Shown here in pieces: positions 6,987-15,046 of a stretch of 40,686 nt of DNA. Under the pieces are notes generated by a model, which saw nothing but the letters and a program-made list of their open reading frames with translations, searched no databases and had not been told where the DNA came from. The translations under genes were made by a program, and so were the position numbers. The first letter of the stretch is position 1; every line of letters begins with the position of its first letter. Origin of the DNA: Oligoflexia bacterium (GTDB lineage: Bacteria; Bdellovibrionota; Bacteriovoracia; Bacteriovoracales; Bacteriovoracaceae); contig JADGAN010000045.1 of assembly GCA_015231955.1 (NCBI GenBank), forward strand, positions 1 to 40,686. The letters are read 5' to 3'.

Positions 6987-7310
6987 ATGAAATTAGATGT
7001 AGTCGTTATTGGCGCATGTGAAAAAGAAATAAAAGATTTACCAGAGGAAATCCGGTGTGATTTTTTAGATGCTATTGCAAGATTAAAAGAAGGAATATTG
7101 CTATCAATGCCTCTATCGCGACCGATGCCGTCCATTGCTCCTGGTGTAAGCGAATTGAGACTAAAGGATAGATCTGGAATTTATAGAATATTTTATTTAA
7201 TTCGAAAAAACGATGCTATCTATGTTCTTCATGCATTTAAGAAAACAACACAAGAGACTCCCAAGAAGAACATAGAGATCGCCAAAGCAAGAATAAAGAG
7301 GTTTTTATGA
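6987..7310 (+). CDS. RelE/HigB-type (phage Gp49-like) toxin
   Basis: 107 aa. The sequence fits the Gp49/HigB branch of the RelE superfamily: an N-terminal strand and helices (EKEIKDLPEEIRCDFLDAIA), then SELRLKDRSGIYRIFY (residues 55-70), a strand (AIYVLHAF, 77-84) and a C-terminal KKTTQETPKKNIEIAKARI helix. These toxins are ribosome-dependent mRNA interferases. The toxin gene comes first and overlaps the antitoxin gene by 4 nt (ATGA), as in higBA-type operons. There is no clear ribosome site, and the start is only 6 bp past the operator, so the mRNA may be nearly leaderless. Likely role: plasmid stabilisation by post-segregational killing. Confidence 0.85.
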   Translation: MKLDVVVIGACEKEIKDLPEEIRCDFLDAIARLKEGILLSMPLSRPMPSIAPGVSELRLKDRSGIYRIFYLIRKNDAIYVLHAFKKTTQETPKKNIEIAKARIKRFL

Positions 7311-7597
7311 AAACAAAACGCTTTAAAAATATCTCAGAATTAGCAAGTAAACTAGGTCTCTCTGAGGAAATGGCCCTCATCGCCGAAATTAAAGCTAAAC
7401 TAACAAAAAACATAATCCTATCGATAAAAAAGCAAAACCTTACTCACGAGCAAATATCAAAGCTCTCTGGGGTACCAAGAACGGCCATTACAGGTATTAT
7501 CACTGGTAGTTTGCAAAAAGTTACTATCGACCGACTAATCAGACTAAATCACGCTATAGGGATCAAGGTGAGTGTGATCACTAAAAAAGCAGCATAG
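7307..7597 (+). CDS. XRE-family antitoxin
   Basis: 96 aa, overlapping the toxin gene by 4 nt. Residues about 45-90 form a helix-turn-helix of the XRE/HigA type (KKQNLTHEQISKLSGVPRTA, then ITGIITGSLQKVTIDRLIRL). The N-terminal 40 residues are helical and probably contact the toxin. It should neutralise the toxin and, with it, repress the operon through the palindrome at 6959-6980. The coupled arrangement with the Gp49/HigB-like toxin makes the assignment firm. Confidence 0.87.
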   Translation: MKTKRFKNISELASKLGLSEEMALIAEIKAKLTKNIILSIKKQNLTHEQISKLSGVPRTAITGIITGSLQKVTIDRLIRLNHAIGIKVSVITKKAA

Positions 7598-7614
7598 CAA
7601 TTAAATATTTATAA

Positions 7615-8964
7615 TTAAGAAGCTAATAGACTTTGACGATACTGCTCAGCTGGAGCTACCCTAACTACATCCACTATCTTGTCATAGTTTTCATGTATCA
7701 CCTTCTCAATTTCACGAATGTCAGTTTTATAAAATTCTTTCCGACTATTGACCTTATTTAATCTACTAACATGGAAATGCTGATGTATTTTTGCTTCCAG
7801 CGATGGTGCATCTTCGGAAAATATCAACACATGAACATCAAACATAAAAGGAACCGACGCATCTCCAAGTTCATCAATCCTTTCCATTGGATCTAATCTT
7901 CTTGTCATTCCTATTTTATAAACATTCTCTCCAAAAGCACCAATATTTGAAATAACATAGACATAACCAGCTTTTGCATTTTTCTCTCGATAATCGATAA
8001 CTTGCTCTTCTTTTTCAAGCGCTTCATACTGCTGTTTCATTTCATCCATTTTATCATTTATGAGTTTCTTGTCTGATTCATTTTCTGACTCTTTTAATTT
8101 TTTTTCTAATTCATTAAGCGCTGCTTTGAAATGTTTCCTTTCTTTTGCAATTTTATCTCTGGCCTGCTTTATCTCCTGTTCTAATTTTTGTTGCTCCCGT
8201 AATTCCTCTCTTGCCTTTTTTTGATTTTCTTTTTCTTCTAATTTTTTTTCTTGATATTCATGGGCCAAATAAAGCTCTTCTAGTTTTAATTCTCTATAAA
8301 GATCGCTTATACTAACTTGCATTATTTGTCCGAGTTTATTTAATGTTTCGAATGATTTCTCTATCCTTTTTTGATGTGTTTCTATGTTGTTAAACTTAAC
8401 ATTATCAACGCATGATTCACATTCGTTATTAAATGAACGCAAAACTAACTTTACCATATCTCCGGCCATTTTTTTTCCTTGAGATTTATTATTATTAACA
8501 GTCCAGTTTTGGTTTCCAGATACAGCTTTTCCGTTCTTGATCAATTCTTTTTGTCGATCACGAATTTCCTCTAATCGTTTTTTATAATCTTCACTAGATA
8601 CAAAATCAAATTTCGGTTTATAAAGAGCAAAGCTCTCCAGAAGAAGTTCTTCCTCTGTGACAATTAATTGTTTGCGGTTTTCATCTATTTGTTTTTCGTA
8701 TTCACGATTAATTTGCTCCAACTGAGAGCATTTATCTTCTAACTCTTTTAATGCAATTTTGTATTGCCCAGTTTTTTCTTTCAGTACAATTAGATCCCCA
8801 CCTCCTATATCATTAATTATCGAAGTTAATCTTTTGCTTTCATCGTCTGCTGCTTGTGTGCTTGTTTGGATTGTTTGTTTGAGATTTTCTGTGATCTTTT
8901 TCTCTCTAAAAAGAAAGAATGTAAAAACGCCGATAACTAAAATTAGAATTAGAATCAGTGTCAT
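7615..8964 (-). CDS. Membrane-anchored DUF4041 / T5orf172 GIY-YIG protein
   Basis: 449 aa. Residues 2-19 are a hydrophobic membrane anchor. A short coiled coil (60-100) precedes a DUF4041-like region (about 105-220), then a charged coiled coil (225-325). A GIY-YIG domain of the T5orf172/MUG113 type follows (332-425), with GYVYVI (333-338), VYKIGMTRR (348-356) and a likely catalytic Glu in LEAKIH (E390). The DUF4041 plus T5orf172 combination is common on phages and mobile elements. The domain is a predicted nuclease, but the biological role is not established; superinfection exclusion or defence is a reasonable guess given the anchor. The ribosome site AGGGGG precedes the ATG. The gene converges with the toxin-antitoxin operon. 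Confidence 0.8.
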   Translation of the reverse strand: MTLILILILVIGVFTFFLFREKKITENLKQTIQTSTQAADDESKRLTSIINDIGGGDLIVLKEKTGQYKIALKELEDKCSQLEQINREYEKQIDENRKQLIVTEEELLLESFALYKPKFDFVSSEDYKKRLEEIRDRQKELIKNGKAVSGNQNWTVNNNKSQGKKMAGDMVKLVLRSFNNECESCVDNVKFNNIETHQKRIEKSFETLNKLGQIMQVSISDLYRELKLEELYLAHEYQEKKLEEKENQKKAREELREQQKLEQEIKQARDKIAKERKHFKAALNELEKKLKESENESDKKLINDKMDEMKQQYEALEKEEQVIDYREKNAKAGYVYVISNIGAFGENVYKIGMTRRLDPMERIDELGDASVPFMFDVHVLIFSEDAPSLEAKIHQHFHVSRLNKVNSRKEFYKTDIREIEKVIHENYDKIVDVVRVAPAEQYRQSLLAS

Positions 8965-9066
8965 ACTAAATTCGCCCCCTGATTAAGATTATTTTATGGC
9001 CCTGTGAGTTCTTGTCGGTAATTTTTTGAAAAAAATACTCGATAAAAATGGAATGAGTAAAATTAA

Positions 9067-9173
9067 TAACCGAGACATTGACACCATATTAATCTACTCG
9101 GTTACCCGTTGAAGCAAGGGTAAGTAAATGAAGCTTTACTTTTGACAGAGCGTTGTCAGCCATTCAAAATGGC
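9067..9173. promoter_or_regulatory. Cluster of inverted repeats upstream of the recombinase gene
   Basis: Four inverted repeats follow each other in 107 bp: TAACCGAG/CTCGGTTA (9067-9074, 9097-9104), TTACCC/GGGTAA (9102-9107, 9118-9123), TGACA/TGTCA (9143-9147, 9154-9158) and GCCATT/AATGGC (9159-9164, 9168-9173). The last two overlap the recombinase promoter. Such arrays occur at recombinase target or multimer-resolution sites and at autoregulatory operators. No attachment site was proven. Confidence 0.45.
9142..9170 (+). promoter_or_regulatory. Candidate recombinase promoter
   Basis: TTGACA (9142-9147), a 17-nt spacer, CAAAAT (9165-9170; 4 of 6). The predicted start is about 14 nt before the ATG at 9191. 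Two inverted repeats overlap both elements, suggesting repression by a bound protein. Confidence 0.5.
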
Positions 9174-9190
9174 CATTACGAGGGGGAATA

Positions 9191-10303
9191 ATGGACAAAA
9201 ATTTTAGTTCAAATGTCGATGGCGAGATCTCGCCAAAAAATGTGTCGCAAAGGCCGGAGAGAGAAAGGGTTACTATAGACGGAGTGGAATACATTCGCGA
9301 ACTAAAGAATGGGCAGTTGTGGGTGTTTGATGATGAGAGAGCGCTAGGAATCTCTGTATATCAAGACACCGAACAAACGTCTGAAAAAAAATCAGCACTC
9401 TTTGAATTTCTATTATCATCAAATAGTCCTGAGACGAGACGTATTTATAAAATTGAACTCAAACTTTTTTTTGAATTCTTAGCAGAGTTTAAATTTCCAA
9501 GCGATGAAAAAAAATTGGAAAAGCTACACCTCATCGCTTATCGCGATCACTTAAGCAAGCACAACTACGCCTTTAAAACGATTCGCCGAAAAATTTCAGT
9601 CGTAAACAGCTACTTTAATTACTTAGAAGAGAAAGGACTCATTCCAAAAAATAAGTGCACCCTCAAGACAAAAGAGCTACCTAAAGATCAAGTGGTAAGG
9701 CCCACCAATGCTCTTACCGATGAAGAAGCCCTTAAAATCCTAGAGCTCTCACAAAATCATCATAGCGATGAAAGAGTGAGGATTTTTCATCACGCTATCT
9801 TATCGCTCTTTTTAGCAAGCGGCATGCGCGTAACAGAGCTTATCACTCTCAAAAGAAATTCTTACCAAGAAGTAGATGGGATTTATTTTTTAAAAATACT
9901 CGGCAAAGGCGGAAAAATTCGAGAAGTGCCGCTCACTAATAGAAGTAAGCAGGCCCTCGATGAATATTTTTTGATGATGGAGCGGCACAGCCGGCGTATC
10001 GAAAGTGGCGACCCGATCTTTCAGCCGCAATCTAGCAACGATCCCAGTGATAATTTAAAACGAGCATGCTCTCATCTCTTAATTGATAAGATGATTAAAA
10101 AGTATTGCTTACTTGCAGGCATAAAAAAAAGAATCACTCCGCACTCTTTACGGGCCACTACAATTACGCATTTACGGGAACAAGAGGCCGATATTTATGC
10201 GATTGCTGAAATGGCGGGGCATGCTTCGCCGGAGACTACCAAACGCTATATTAAGCGGGCCGACCAGCTTTCTCGATCGGCCGCTTTTAAGTCAAAGTTT
10301 TAG
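9191..10303 (+). CDS. Tyrosine recombinase (XerC/D-like integrase/resolvase)
   Basis: 370 aa with a strong GAGGGGG ribosome site. A non-catalytic N-terminal extension (about 1-65) is followed by a SAM-like core-binding domain (70-155) and the catalytic domain (175-360). All catalytic residues are visible: R213 in SGMRVTEL, K239/K242 in GKGGK, H318 and R321 in HSLRATT, H344 in MAGHASPETT and nucleophile Y353 in TKRYIKR. It is closer to Xer/resolvase-type enzymes than to phage integrases with arm-binding domains. With parA, rep and kfrA on the same circle, a role in dimer resolution is at least as likely as chromosomal integration. No excisionase-like gene is seen next to it. The 60-residue extension is unusual for XerC/D. 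Confidence 0.88.
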   Translation: MDKNFSSNVDGEISPKNVSQRPERERVTIDGVEYIRELKNGQLWVFDDERALGISVYQDTEQTSEKKSALFEFLLSSNSPETRRIYKIELKLFFEFLAEFKFPSDEKKLEKLHLIAYRDHLSKHNYAFKTIRRKISVVNSYFNYLEEKGLIPKNKCTLKTKELPKDQVVRPTNALTDEEALKILELSQNHHSDERVRIFHHAILSLFLASGMRVTELITLKRNSYQEVDGIYFLKILGKGGKIREVPLTNRSKQALDEYFLMMERHSRRIESGDPIFQPQSSNDPSDNLKRACSHLLIDKMIKKYCLLAGIKKRITPHSLRATTITHLREQEADIYAIAEMAGHASPETTKRYIKRADQLSRSAAFKSKF

Positions 10304-10363
10304 TCTGTATATATTCTGTAGGTAATTATGAAAATAACTCAGTAAAGTTTATCTAATCATCTA

Positions 10364-10449
10364 GGAATGAGAATCCTATTGTTTTCCGATTTTCTGCCAT
10401 TCCTGTTATTTAAGTCGTTTATTGTCGGGAGTAATAATATTCTCATTCC
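10364..10449. repeat. Widely spaced 11-bp inverted repeat after the recombinase gene
   Basis: GGAATGAGAAT (10364-10374) and its exact reverse complement (10439-10449) are 64 bp apart in the gap between the convergent recombinase and lipoprotein genes. It could be a terminator-like structure or part of an attachment site; nothing decides between these. Confidence 0.35.
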
Positions 10450-11198
10450 CTATTGGATTGCCAGGAACTATAATCGTTTATTGATAGATTAACTGTCTCC
10501 TCATTTCCGTTTGTTAACCAATATGTAAGCTTAATCTCTTTTATCTCCCCAATTTCTTCATGATCTCTTGTGTTCAATACAACCCATTTTTTCCTAAACA
10601 TCCCTGGAGGAATGATAAACTCTTCATTAAAGAGATGATTCTTGGGGAAGATTTTTGTGCCATCAATTTGCTCTCTATTCTTATTAAAACTATCAACACT
10701 CAAAGAAATTGCTCCACCAAGTAATGCCGCACTTATTGGTAAGGTTGAACGTGACTTATCTGCATATGTCATTCCAGCTGCCACACCGGCCAAAACAGCC
10801 GCTGCCGTTTTTTCATTTTCTGCATCCATTTTCAACTTTTCTTGAACCGCTTCCATGTACACTTCCAAGGGAAGTCCTGATACAAACTTTACCTTGTCAT
10901 TTACATTCTTATTTCCAAAATTGAGTGCAACTTTTTTTATGACGAGCCACTCCTGTGATTTGTTTTCAAATACAAAATCTATATAGCCAAAATATTTAGA
11001 TGACTTGTATGCGTTAACTTCACCACTTATAACAAGACCGTTCGTCGTCTCTTTGTTCCAATGAGATGCTTTCTCATTGGTGACTTTATTTCCGGTGGCA
11101 TCGACCTGAGTTGCCATGTTCTTTTTATGAAGAGACACACACCCACAAAGAAAACTTAGCGATAATAAAAACAATACCATCAATTTACAATTAAGCAT
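10443..11198 (-). CDS. Putative lipoprotein
   Basis: 251 aa. The N-terminus is a lipoprotein signal: hydrophobic residues 6-17, then a lipobox-like LCGC with lipidated Cys20. The mature part is mixed alpha/beta. A small Ala/Gly-rich hydrophobic region lies at about 130-170 (AAAVLAGVAAGMTYAD and ISAALLGGAISLS), resembling a glycine-zipper or membrane-inserting segment. It lies 15 bp downstream of the secreted Cys-rich gene at 11214-12233 and is probably co-transcribed with it. I recognise no family. A cell-envelope protein carried by a phage-plasmid suggests lysogenic conversion, meaning alteration of the host surface. Confidence 0.7.
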   Translation of the reverse strand: MLNCKLMVLFLLSLSFLCGCVSLHKKNMATQVDATGNKVTNEKASHWNKETTNGLVISGEVNAYKSSKYFGYIDFVFENKSQEWLVIKKVALNFGNKNVNDKVKFVSGLPLEVYMEAVQEKLKMDAENEKTAAAVLAGVAAGMTYADKSRSTLPISAALLGGAISLSVDSFNKNREQIDGTKIFPKNHLFNEEFIIPPGMFRKKWVVLNTRDHEEIGEIKEIKLTYWLTNGNEETVNLSINDYSSWQSNRE

Positions 11199-11213
11199 CT
11201 TGCCTGTCTCCCT

Positions 11214-12233
11214 TTATAGCCGAAGCATTTGTATGGAATTATCCGATTTATCATTTATAAATCTTTGGCCACTTTCTTTCTTGTTTAATTTTTTACAAAA
11301 TTCATCTATATGTCCGTCATCGCATCCTGTATTCAAAAACTTGGATTTCATCTGTTCATTGTTATTCTCTGTGGATATTTCCAGGCCTTTTTTGCATGCA
11401 CCAATATTTGATAATTCACATCCTGAATAAAATAGAGATATCTTTTTATTGATGTCTTTTGTTTCTAATTCTCCGGCCAAGGTGCATGCTTCTCCATCTC
11501 GCAGAGCGCATGCGTAATCGAAAAAATACTTTGCAAAATCACCATTTCCTTTTTCTAATTCAACTTTACCATAAGAGTAACATTTTCCTGCTGAAGATAA
11601 ATCACAACCAAGTTCGACATATCTCTTATAACTATCGTCCTTCTTTGAAAAAAAGTTCCATGAAAGTAAAAAGCATGATTGATAGTTTTTATTAGAGCAC
11701 CCATAATCGGATATCTGAACTGCATTCTCGTTATCTTTATCCCATATCAATTTTGAAATCTCATGACAGCTATTGAATTCATTTTGGTTACATCCCTTGT
11801 ATGAATATTGCTTTTTCAATGCTTTTTTATATTCCAAGTATAGCTGTGTAAGTTTTTCATTGGTAATCTTCTCGCGCTTTTCTGAATACTTCATTTCACT
11901 ACATTGACTATCTTTTATGCTAGCTCTTGCATAAGCATGTATCTTCTTGTCCTTATCAGGGAAATCACACCTCTCATGAAATTTCACTTCTTTGTGAATA
12001 GCTCCGCATTCGGAAACCAATCTGTCCAATGCTTGCCCTTCTGCCATTGAATATGCTCTGTCACTTTTATCATCAACGGCGTCTCCCAAAAACCATATCC
12101 ACCCTCCTCCTTGAGAGCGAATTCCACTTAATACCCATTCATGTTTTTCACATTCAAAAGAATGTAACTCAGGAAATAAACCAAAAAAAATAATAGCGAT
12201 AACAAAAGCCTTATTTATTCCGAATATTTGCAT
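11214..12233 (-). CDS. Secreted Cys-rich Sel1-like repeat protein
   Basis: 339 aa. Residues 1-26 are a signal peptide with hydrophobic core 8-20. The N-terminal part (27-110) is a small alpha/beta domain. The C-terminal part (about 145-320) contains six spaced motifs of the form GC or AC, six to eight residues, then C: GCNQNEFNSC, GCSNKNYQSC, GCDLSSAGKC, ACALRDGEAC, GCELSNIGAC and GCDDGHIDEFC. That is the disulphide pattern of Helicobacter Hcp-like Sel1 repeats, which form periplasmic or secreted solenoids that bind other proteins or peptidoglycan. Upstream gene of a two-gene unit with the lipoprotein at 10443-11198. Probably a conversion gene acting in the envelope. Confidence 0.72.
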   Translation of the reverse strand: MQIFGINKAFVIAIIFFGLFPELHSFECEKHEWVLSGIRSQGGGWIWFLGDAVDDKSDRAYSMAEGQALDRLVSECGAIHKEVKFHERCDFPDKDKKIHAYARASIKDSQCSEMKYSEKREKITNEKLTQLYLEYKKALKKQYSYKGCNQNEFNSCHEISKLIWDKDNENAVQISDYGCSNKNYQSCFLLSWNFFSKKDDSYKRYVELGCDLSSAGKCYSYGKVELEKGNGDFAKYFFDYACALRDGEACTLAGELETKDINKKISLFYSGCELSNIGACKKGLEISTENNNEQMKSKFLNTGCDDGHIDEFCKKLNKKESGQRFINDKSDNSIQMLRL

Positions 12234-12343
12234 GGTATAAGCTTAGCATAGGAATAGATATCTTTCTTATGAGGAATTTTATTCTATTGGTTAATAAATC
12301 TTAACCTTTCTTGAAGTAATGCCAGATATTACAATCAATCAAA

Positions 12344-12374
12344 TTGATCCACAACTAAAGTATTTTTATATAAT
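12344..12374 (+). promoter_or_regulatory. Candidate promoter of the HNH-type gene
   Basis: TTGATC (12344-12349) precedes TATATA (12367-12372, spacing 17) or the overlapping TATAAT (12369-12374, spacing 19). The predicted start is within 10 nt of the ATG at 12387, implying a very short leader, in line with the absence of a ribosome site. Confidence 0.45.
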
Positions 12375-12386
12375 TCCGATAACTTT

Positions 12387-13361
12387 ATGTTGTCCAATGA
12401 ATCGATTAATATGCCTATGGAGATTATAAAATTGAAGTGCATCTTATGCAGAAAAGATGAAGCTAATTCAGCAGAACATTTTTATAAAAAATCTATTCTT
12501 GCTGAAGAATTTAATAACGATTTGGATTTAAATTTGAAATTGATCGACGAGATCAGTGGAAAATTCAGAGACGTTCAAGGTCCTGATTCAAAACGTGTTA
12601 AGTATAGTAAAAATATTTGCATCTCATGTAACGGACATTTATCAAAAGACGCAGATAATTTCATTAATAGCATCGTCAGTTGCAAAACATTACCTTTAAC
12701 AAAAATGAGTTCACTCGTTGATGCTTATGGTTTCCCCATGTTCTTCAAAGGACAAACAAGGGACATAGAAGATCTCTGTACACAAAAAACTTACAAGTTC
12801 TTGCTTCGTTTAGATTTAATTTCCATTTATGAATATCTTAAATACAAACGTATTGCAAATTTCTTGTGTGAAAATGAGAGCAGTAAGATGAATTCGAATT
12901 TTAAGAATATGATGAAACATCTTGAATCTCAAGGGTCATTTTTACAGGATATCCCACGTATTCCTTTTTATGGAAAAATATTTAATCCTTTAGTCAAGGA
13001 TGAGGACTTTTTAAATTTAATCAAATATTATTCAAAACAAGCAATTTGTAGTCTGAACGAAACGAATATAGCAATTCCAGTTGGCTTAAGAGCTATATTT
13101 TTCAAAAAGATAATCCCAAAAAACATCACTGCTATAGCGCATGTTTTTGCTCCTCTGAATACACTCCCAATCATGATTATGCCAAATGTTTTCGTTGATT
13201 CAAAAGGAAAACTAGTAATTAGTATTTATCAAGAGTTTTCAAAAAGTCATGCTTTCTTTATTTGTTTCACATTTGAAAAAATTTCCAAAAGATTTAGAAA
13301 TAATTTCAAAGAATCTTTTCTAAGGAAAAAAATGTTCCCCGGATATGTTGAAAAGTTTTGA
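12387..13361 (+). CDS. HNH-type zinc-binding protein (putative nuclease)
   Basis: 324 aa. The N-terminal domain has the HNH zinc-finger pattern: C18 and C21 (CILC), E30-H31 in NSAEHFYKKS, then C78 and C81 followed by N82 (CISCN). The CxxC...EH...CxxCN order is typical of HNH endonucleases. The remaining 230 residues, Lys- and Phe-rich and mainly helical, match nothing I know and may recognise target DNA or regulate the domain. No ribosome site precedes 12387; ATGs at 12411 and 12417 are alternatives. The gene is very AT-rich and isolated between oppositely oriented units, as expected of an accessory or defence-type cargo gene. Nuclease activity is inferred from the motif only. Confidence 0.65.
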   Translation: MLSNESINMPMEIIKLKCILCRKDEANSAEHFYKKSILAEEFNNDLDLNLKLIDEISGKFRDVQGPDSKRVKYSKNICISCNGHLSKDADNFINSIVSCKTLPLTKMSSLVDAYGFPMFFKGQTRDIEDLCTQKTYKFLLRLDLISIYEYLKYKRIANFLCENESSKMNSNFKNMMKHLESQGSFLQDIPRIPFYGKIFNPLVKDEDFLNLIKYYSKQAICSLNETNIAIPVGLRAIFFKKIIPKNITAIAHVFAPLNTLPIMIMPNVFVDSKGKLVISIYQEFSKSHAFFICFTFEKISKRFRNNFKESFLRKKMFPGYVEKF

Positions 13362-13447
13362 ACTTTAATCCTTTTTTAATGGAAGTTGAAGTTGATTATC
13401 TCTATATAACAAATCCTGACCATATTTATCTCCTAGAATAATCACCG

Positions 13448-13606
13448 TTATTTGCCATTAATTAAATAGCTCAACAATATCTCATCTATAAGATAATTTT
13501 TCAGTGGCTCTATTGTTTTCAAGGCTCTCGCAACATCTCCTTTCTCAATCTCTTCTTCCAAAGCCTCTAGTGTATTATATAAATGATTTAATTCCATAGT
13601 GTTCAT
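13448..13606 (-). CDS. Small helical hypothetical protein, 52 aa
   Basis: Start chosen at 13606, where CAGGAG lies at good distance; an upstream frame to 13672 has no ribosome site. The product (MNTMELNHLYNTLEALEEEI, then a helix ending YLINGK) is acidic and all-helical, perhaps a helical hairpin. No signal peptide. It lies alone between the HNH gene (convergent) and the lysis cassette (divergent). It could be a small regulator or anti-protein, but nothing shows this. Confidence 0.5.
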   Translation of the reverse strand: MNTMELNHLYNTLEALEEEIEKGDVARALKTIEPLKNYLIDEILLSYLINGK

Positions 13607-13921
13607 CAATATTCTCCTGTTTTTTGCCATTAAAATTGCATTACCCTGAGTGATTGCAATTTTCGTGCTCATGAAAAATTATCTTAACCCTCCTAATTCA
13701 CAAGCACTGCTCCTTTTGTGGTTAATAAAAAATAAAACCGCAGTACAAATAAAAGACCGCCATGATTAACATACCACTGTTTATTTTCTAGCCAGTTGTC
13801 TCTAGCTCAAACAAATTTCTCCTTCTCGCTTTGTCATTAAATAGTTAGAAAATAACAGGTTAACATCTCTTCCTCCTTGGCATATCTCATGCATTCATTG
13901 CTGGTATTGGGAGTATTTTTT

Positions 13922-14389
13922 ATGAAGTTATCGCAAAATTTTTCACTAGCTGAAGCTACGTTTTCAGAAACTGCTATACGCCTCGGTGTTGCCAACGCCC
14001 CTAATGAATTACAATTAAAAAAAATGATCTTTGCCGCTGAAAAGCTAGAGCAAGTGAGGGCCCTCTTAGAAAAGCCGATCAAAGTAAATTCTTGGTTCCG
14101 ATCAGAAATCGTTAATCGTTCGATCGGTGGAGCTAAAAACTCCGCACATCTAGCAGGCTTCGCAATTGATTTTACCTGTCCTGAATTTGGATCTGTCTTC
14201 GATATTTGCAAAAAAATCGAACAATCAACCATCAAATATGATCAGCTAATTTTTGAATATGCATCGTGGACGCATATTTCTTTTGATAGCAAACAACGAC
14301 AACAAAATTTAACGATACTAAACCCACAAAAAATTTATGTTATGGGAATATGGGGGAAAGATGACTACACAAAAAAGGCCATCATTTGA
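13922..14389 (+). CDS. Endolysin, M15-type peptidase (D,D-carboxypeptidase fold)
   Basis: 155 aa from the ATG at 13922, which has GGGAG at 13909-13913; an upstream in-frame start at 13877 lacks a ribosome site. Residues 55-120 carry the peptidase M15_3 signature: VNSWFR (55-60), SAHLAGFAIDF with zinc ligands H76 and D83, IFE with likely catalytic E112, and WTHISF with the third ligand H118. The domain cleaves peptide cross-bridges of peptidoglycan. There is no signal peptide, so release depends on the holin encoded next. The stop overlaps the holin start region. First gene of a four-gene lysis operon. Confidence 0.87.
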   Translation: MKLSQNFSLAEATFSETAIRLGVANAPNELQLKKMIFAAEKLEQVRALLEKPIKVNSWFRSEIVNRSIGGAKNSAHLAGFAIDFTCPEFGSVFDICKKIEQSTIKYDQLIFEYASWTHISFDSKQRQQNLTILNPQKIYVMGIWGKDDYTKKAII

Positions 14390-14639
14390 AGATGAATTTT
14401 TTAATAGAAAGTGGCGTTCACGAATAGCACTAACTTACGTTGTAATCTGTCTTTTTGATTTCTTCGTTGCACCTATTATGTGGGCCACTGTTTTCTCGGT
14501 CATGGCATGGCAGCCGCTTACGCTCCAAGGAGGGGGCCTATTTCATGTCTCAATGGGGGCAATCTTAGGCGTATCTGCTTTTAGTAAATCAAAAGAAAAA
14601 ATCGCTGAGATAAACAATACATTCAAAGAGGGAGCGTGA
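14361..14639 (+). CDS. Holin, 3-TM gene-transfer-agent type
   Basis: 92 aa from the ATG at 14361 with a GGGGGA ribosome site inside the endolysin 3' end; a longer frame from 14337 has no such site. Hydrophobic segments lie at about residues 22-46 and 55-75. The segment QPLTLQGGGLFHVSMGAILG followed by AFSKSKEKI is the hallmark of the GTA_holin_3TM family (PF11351). It would permeabilise the inner membrane and release the M15 endolysin. The overlap of 29 nt with the endolysin indicates translational coupling. Confidence 0.88.
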   Translation: MTTQKRPSFEDEFFNRKWRSRIALTYVVICLFDFFVAPIMWATVFSVMAWQPLTLQGGGLFHVSMGAILGVSAFSKSKEKIAEINNTFKEGA

Positions 14640-14641
14640 TT

Positions 14642-15046
14642 ATGGCACTAGCAGTTTTTTTAGATTTACTATCAAAGTATTGGCATTTTTGCGCAATTAG
14701 CATCCTTGTCCTTGTTATAGGATTTTACAAATTATCAGGCGATAAAGCAGAGGCAAAGTTACAAGCAGCCATTGCGGAGCATTCTTCGATCGTGTCTCAA
14801 TTTAATACTCTTAAAATTTCCACAAAAGCTTGCAATGAAAAAGTTGATGAACTTAGCAAAAGGGGAATAGAGCTACAAACAAGAGTAGAGGAAGCAAGTA
14901 AAACTATTGCTACTCTTGAATTGAAGAACAGAGACATCATTCGAGAAATAAAAACTGGAATAGTTCCTAAAGATTGCTCTCAAGCCATTAACTATATGAT
15001 TAACAATGTTAAAAAGAATACAAAAGATTGGGAGGCCGGTAAATGA
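14642..15046 (+). CDS. Inner-membrane spanin (Rz-like)
   Basis: 134 aa from the ATG at 14642, preceded by GAGGGAG with 7-nt spacing; a GTG at 14636 is too close to that site. One N-terminal transmembrane helix (about 13-30) is followed by a periplasmic coiled coil (35-110) with two Cys residues, the standard Rz i-spanin plan. It overlaps the outer spanin gene by 4 nt (ATGA, 15043-15046). Together they would fuse inner and outer membranes at the last step of lysis, which requires a Gram-negative host. Confidence 0.8.
   Translation: MALAVFLDLLSKYWHFCAISILVLVIGFYKLSGDKAEAKLQAAIAEHSSIVSQFNTLKISTKACNEKVDELSKRGIELQTRVEEASKTIATLELKNRDIIREIKTGIVPKDCSQAINYMINNVKKNTKDWEAGK

Noticed and set aside
11365-11380. 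DnaA-box-like TGTGGATAT
   Set aside because: A single imperfect copy inside the Sel1-like gene, with no clustering or AT-rich neighbour; probably chance.
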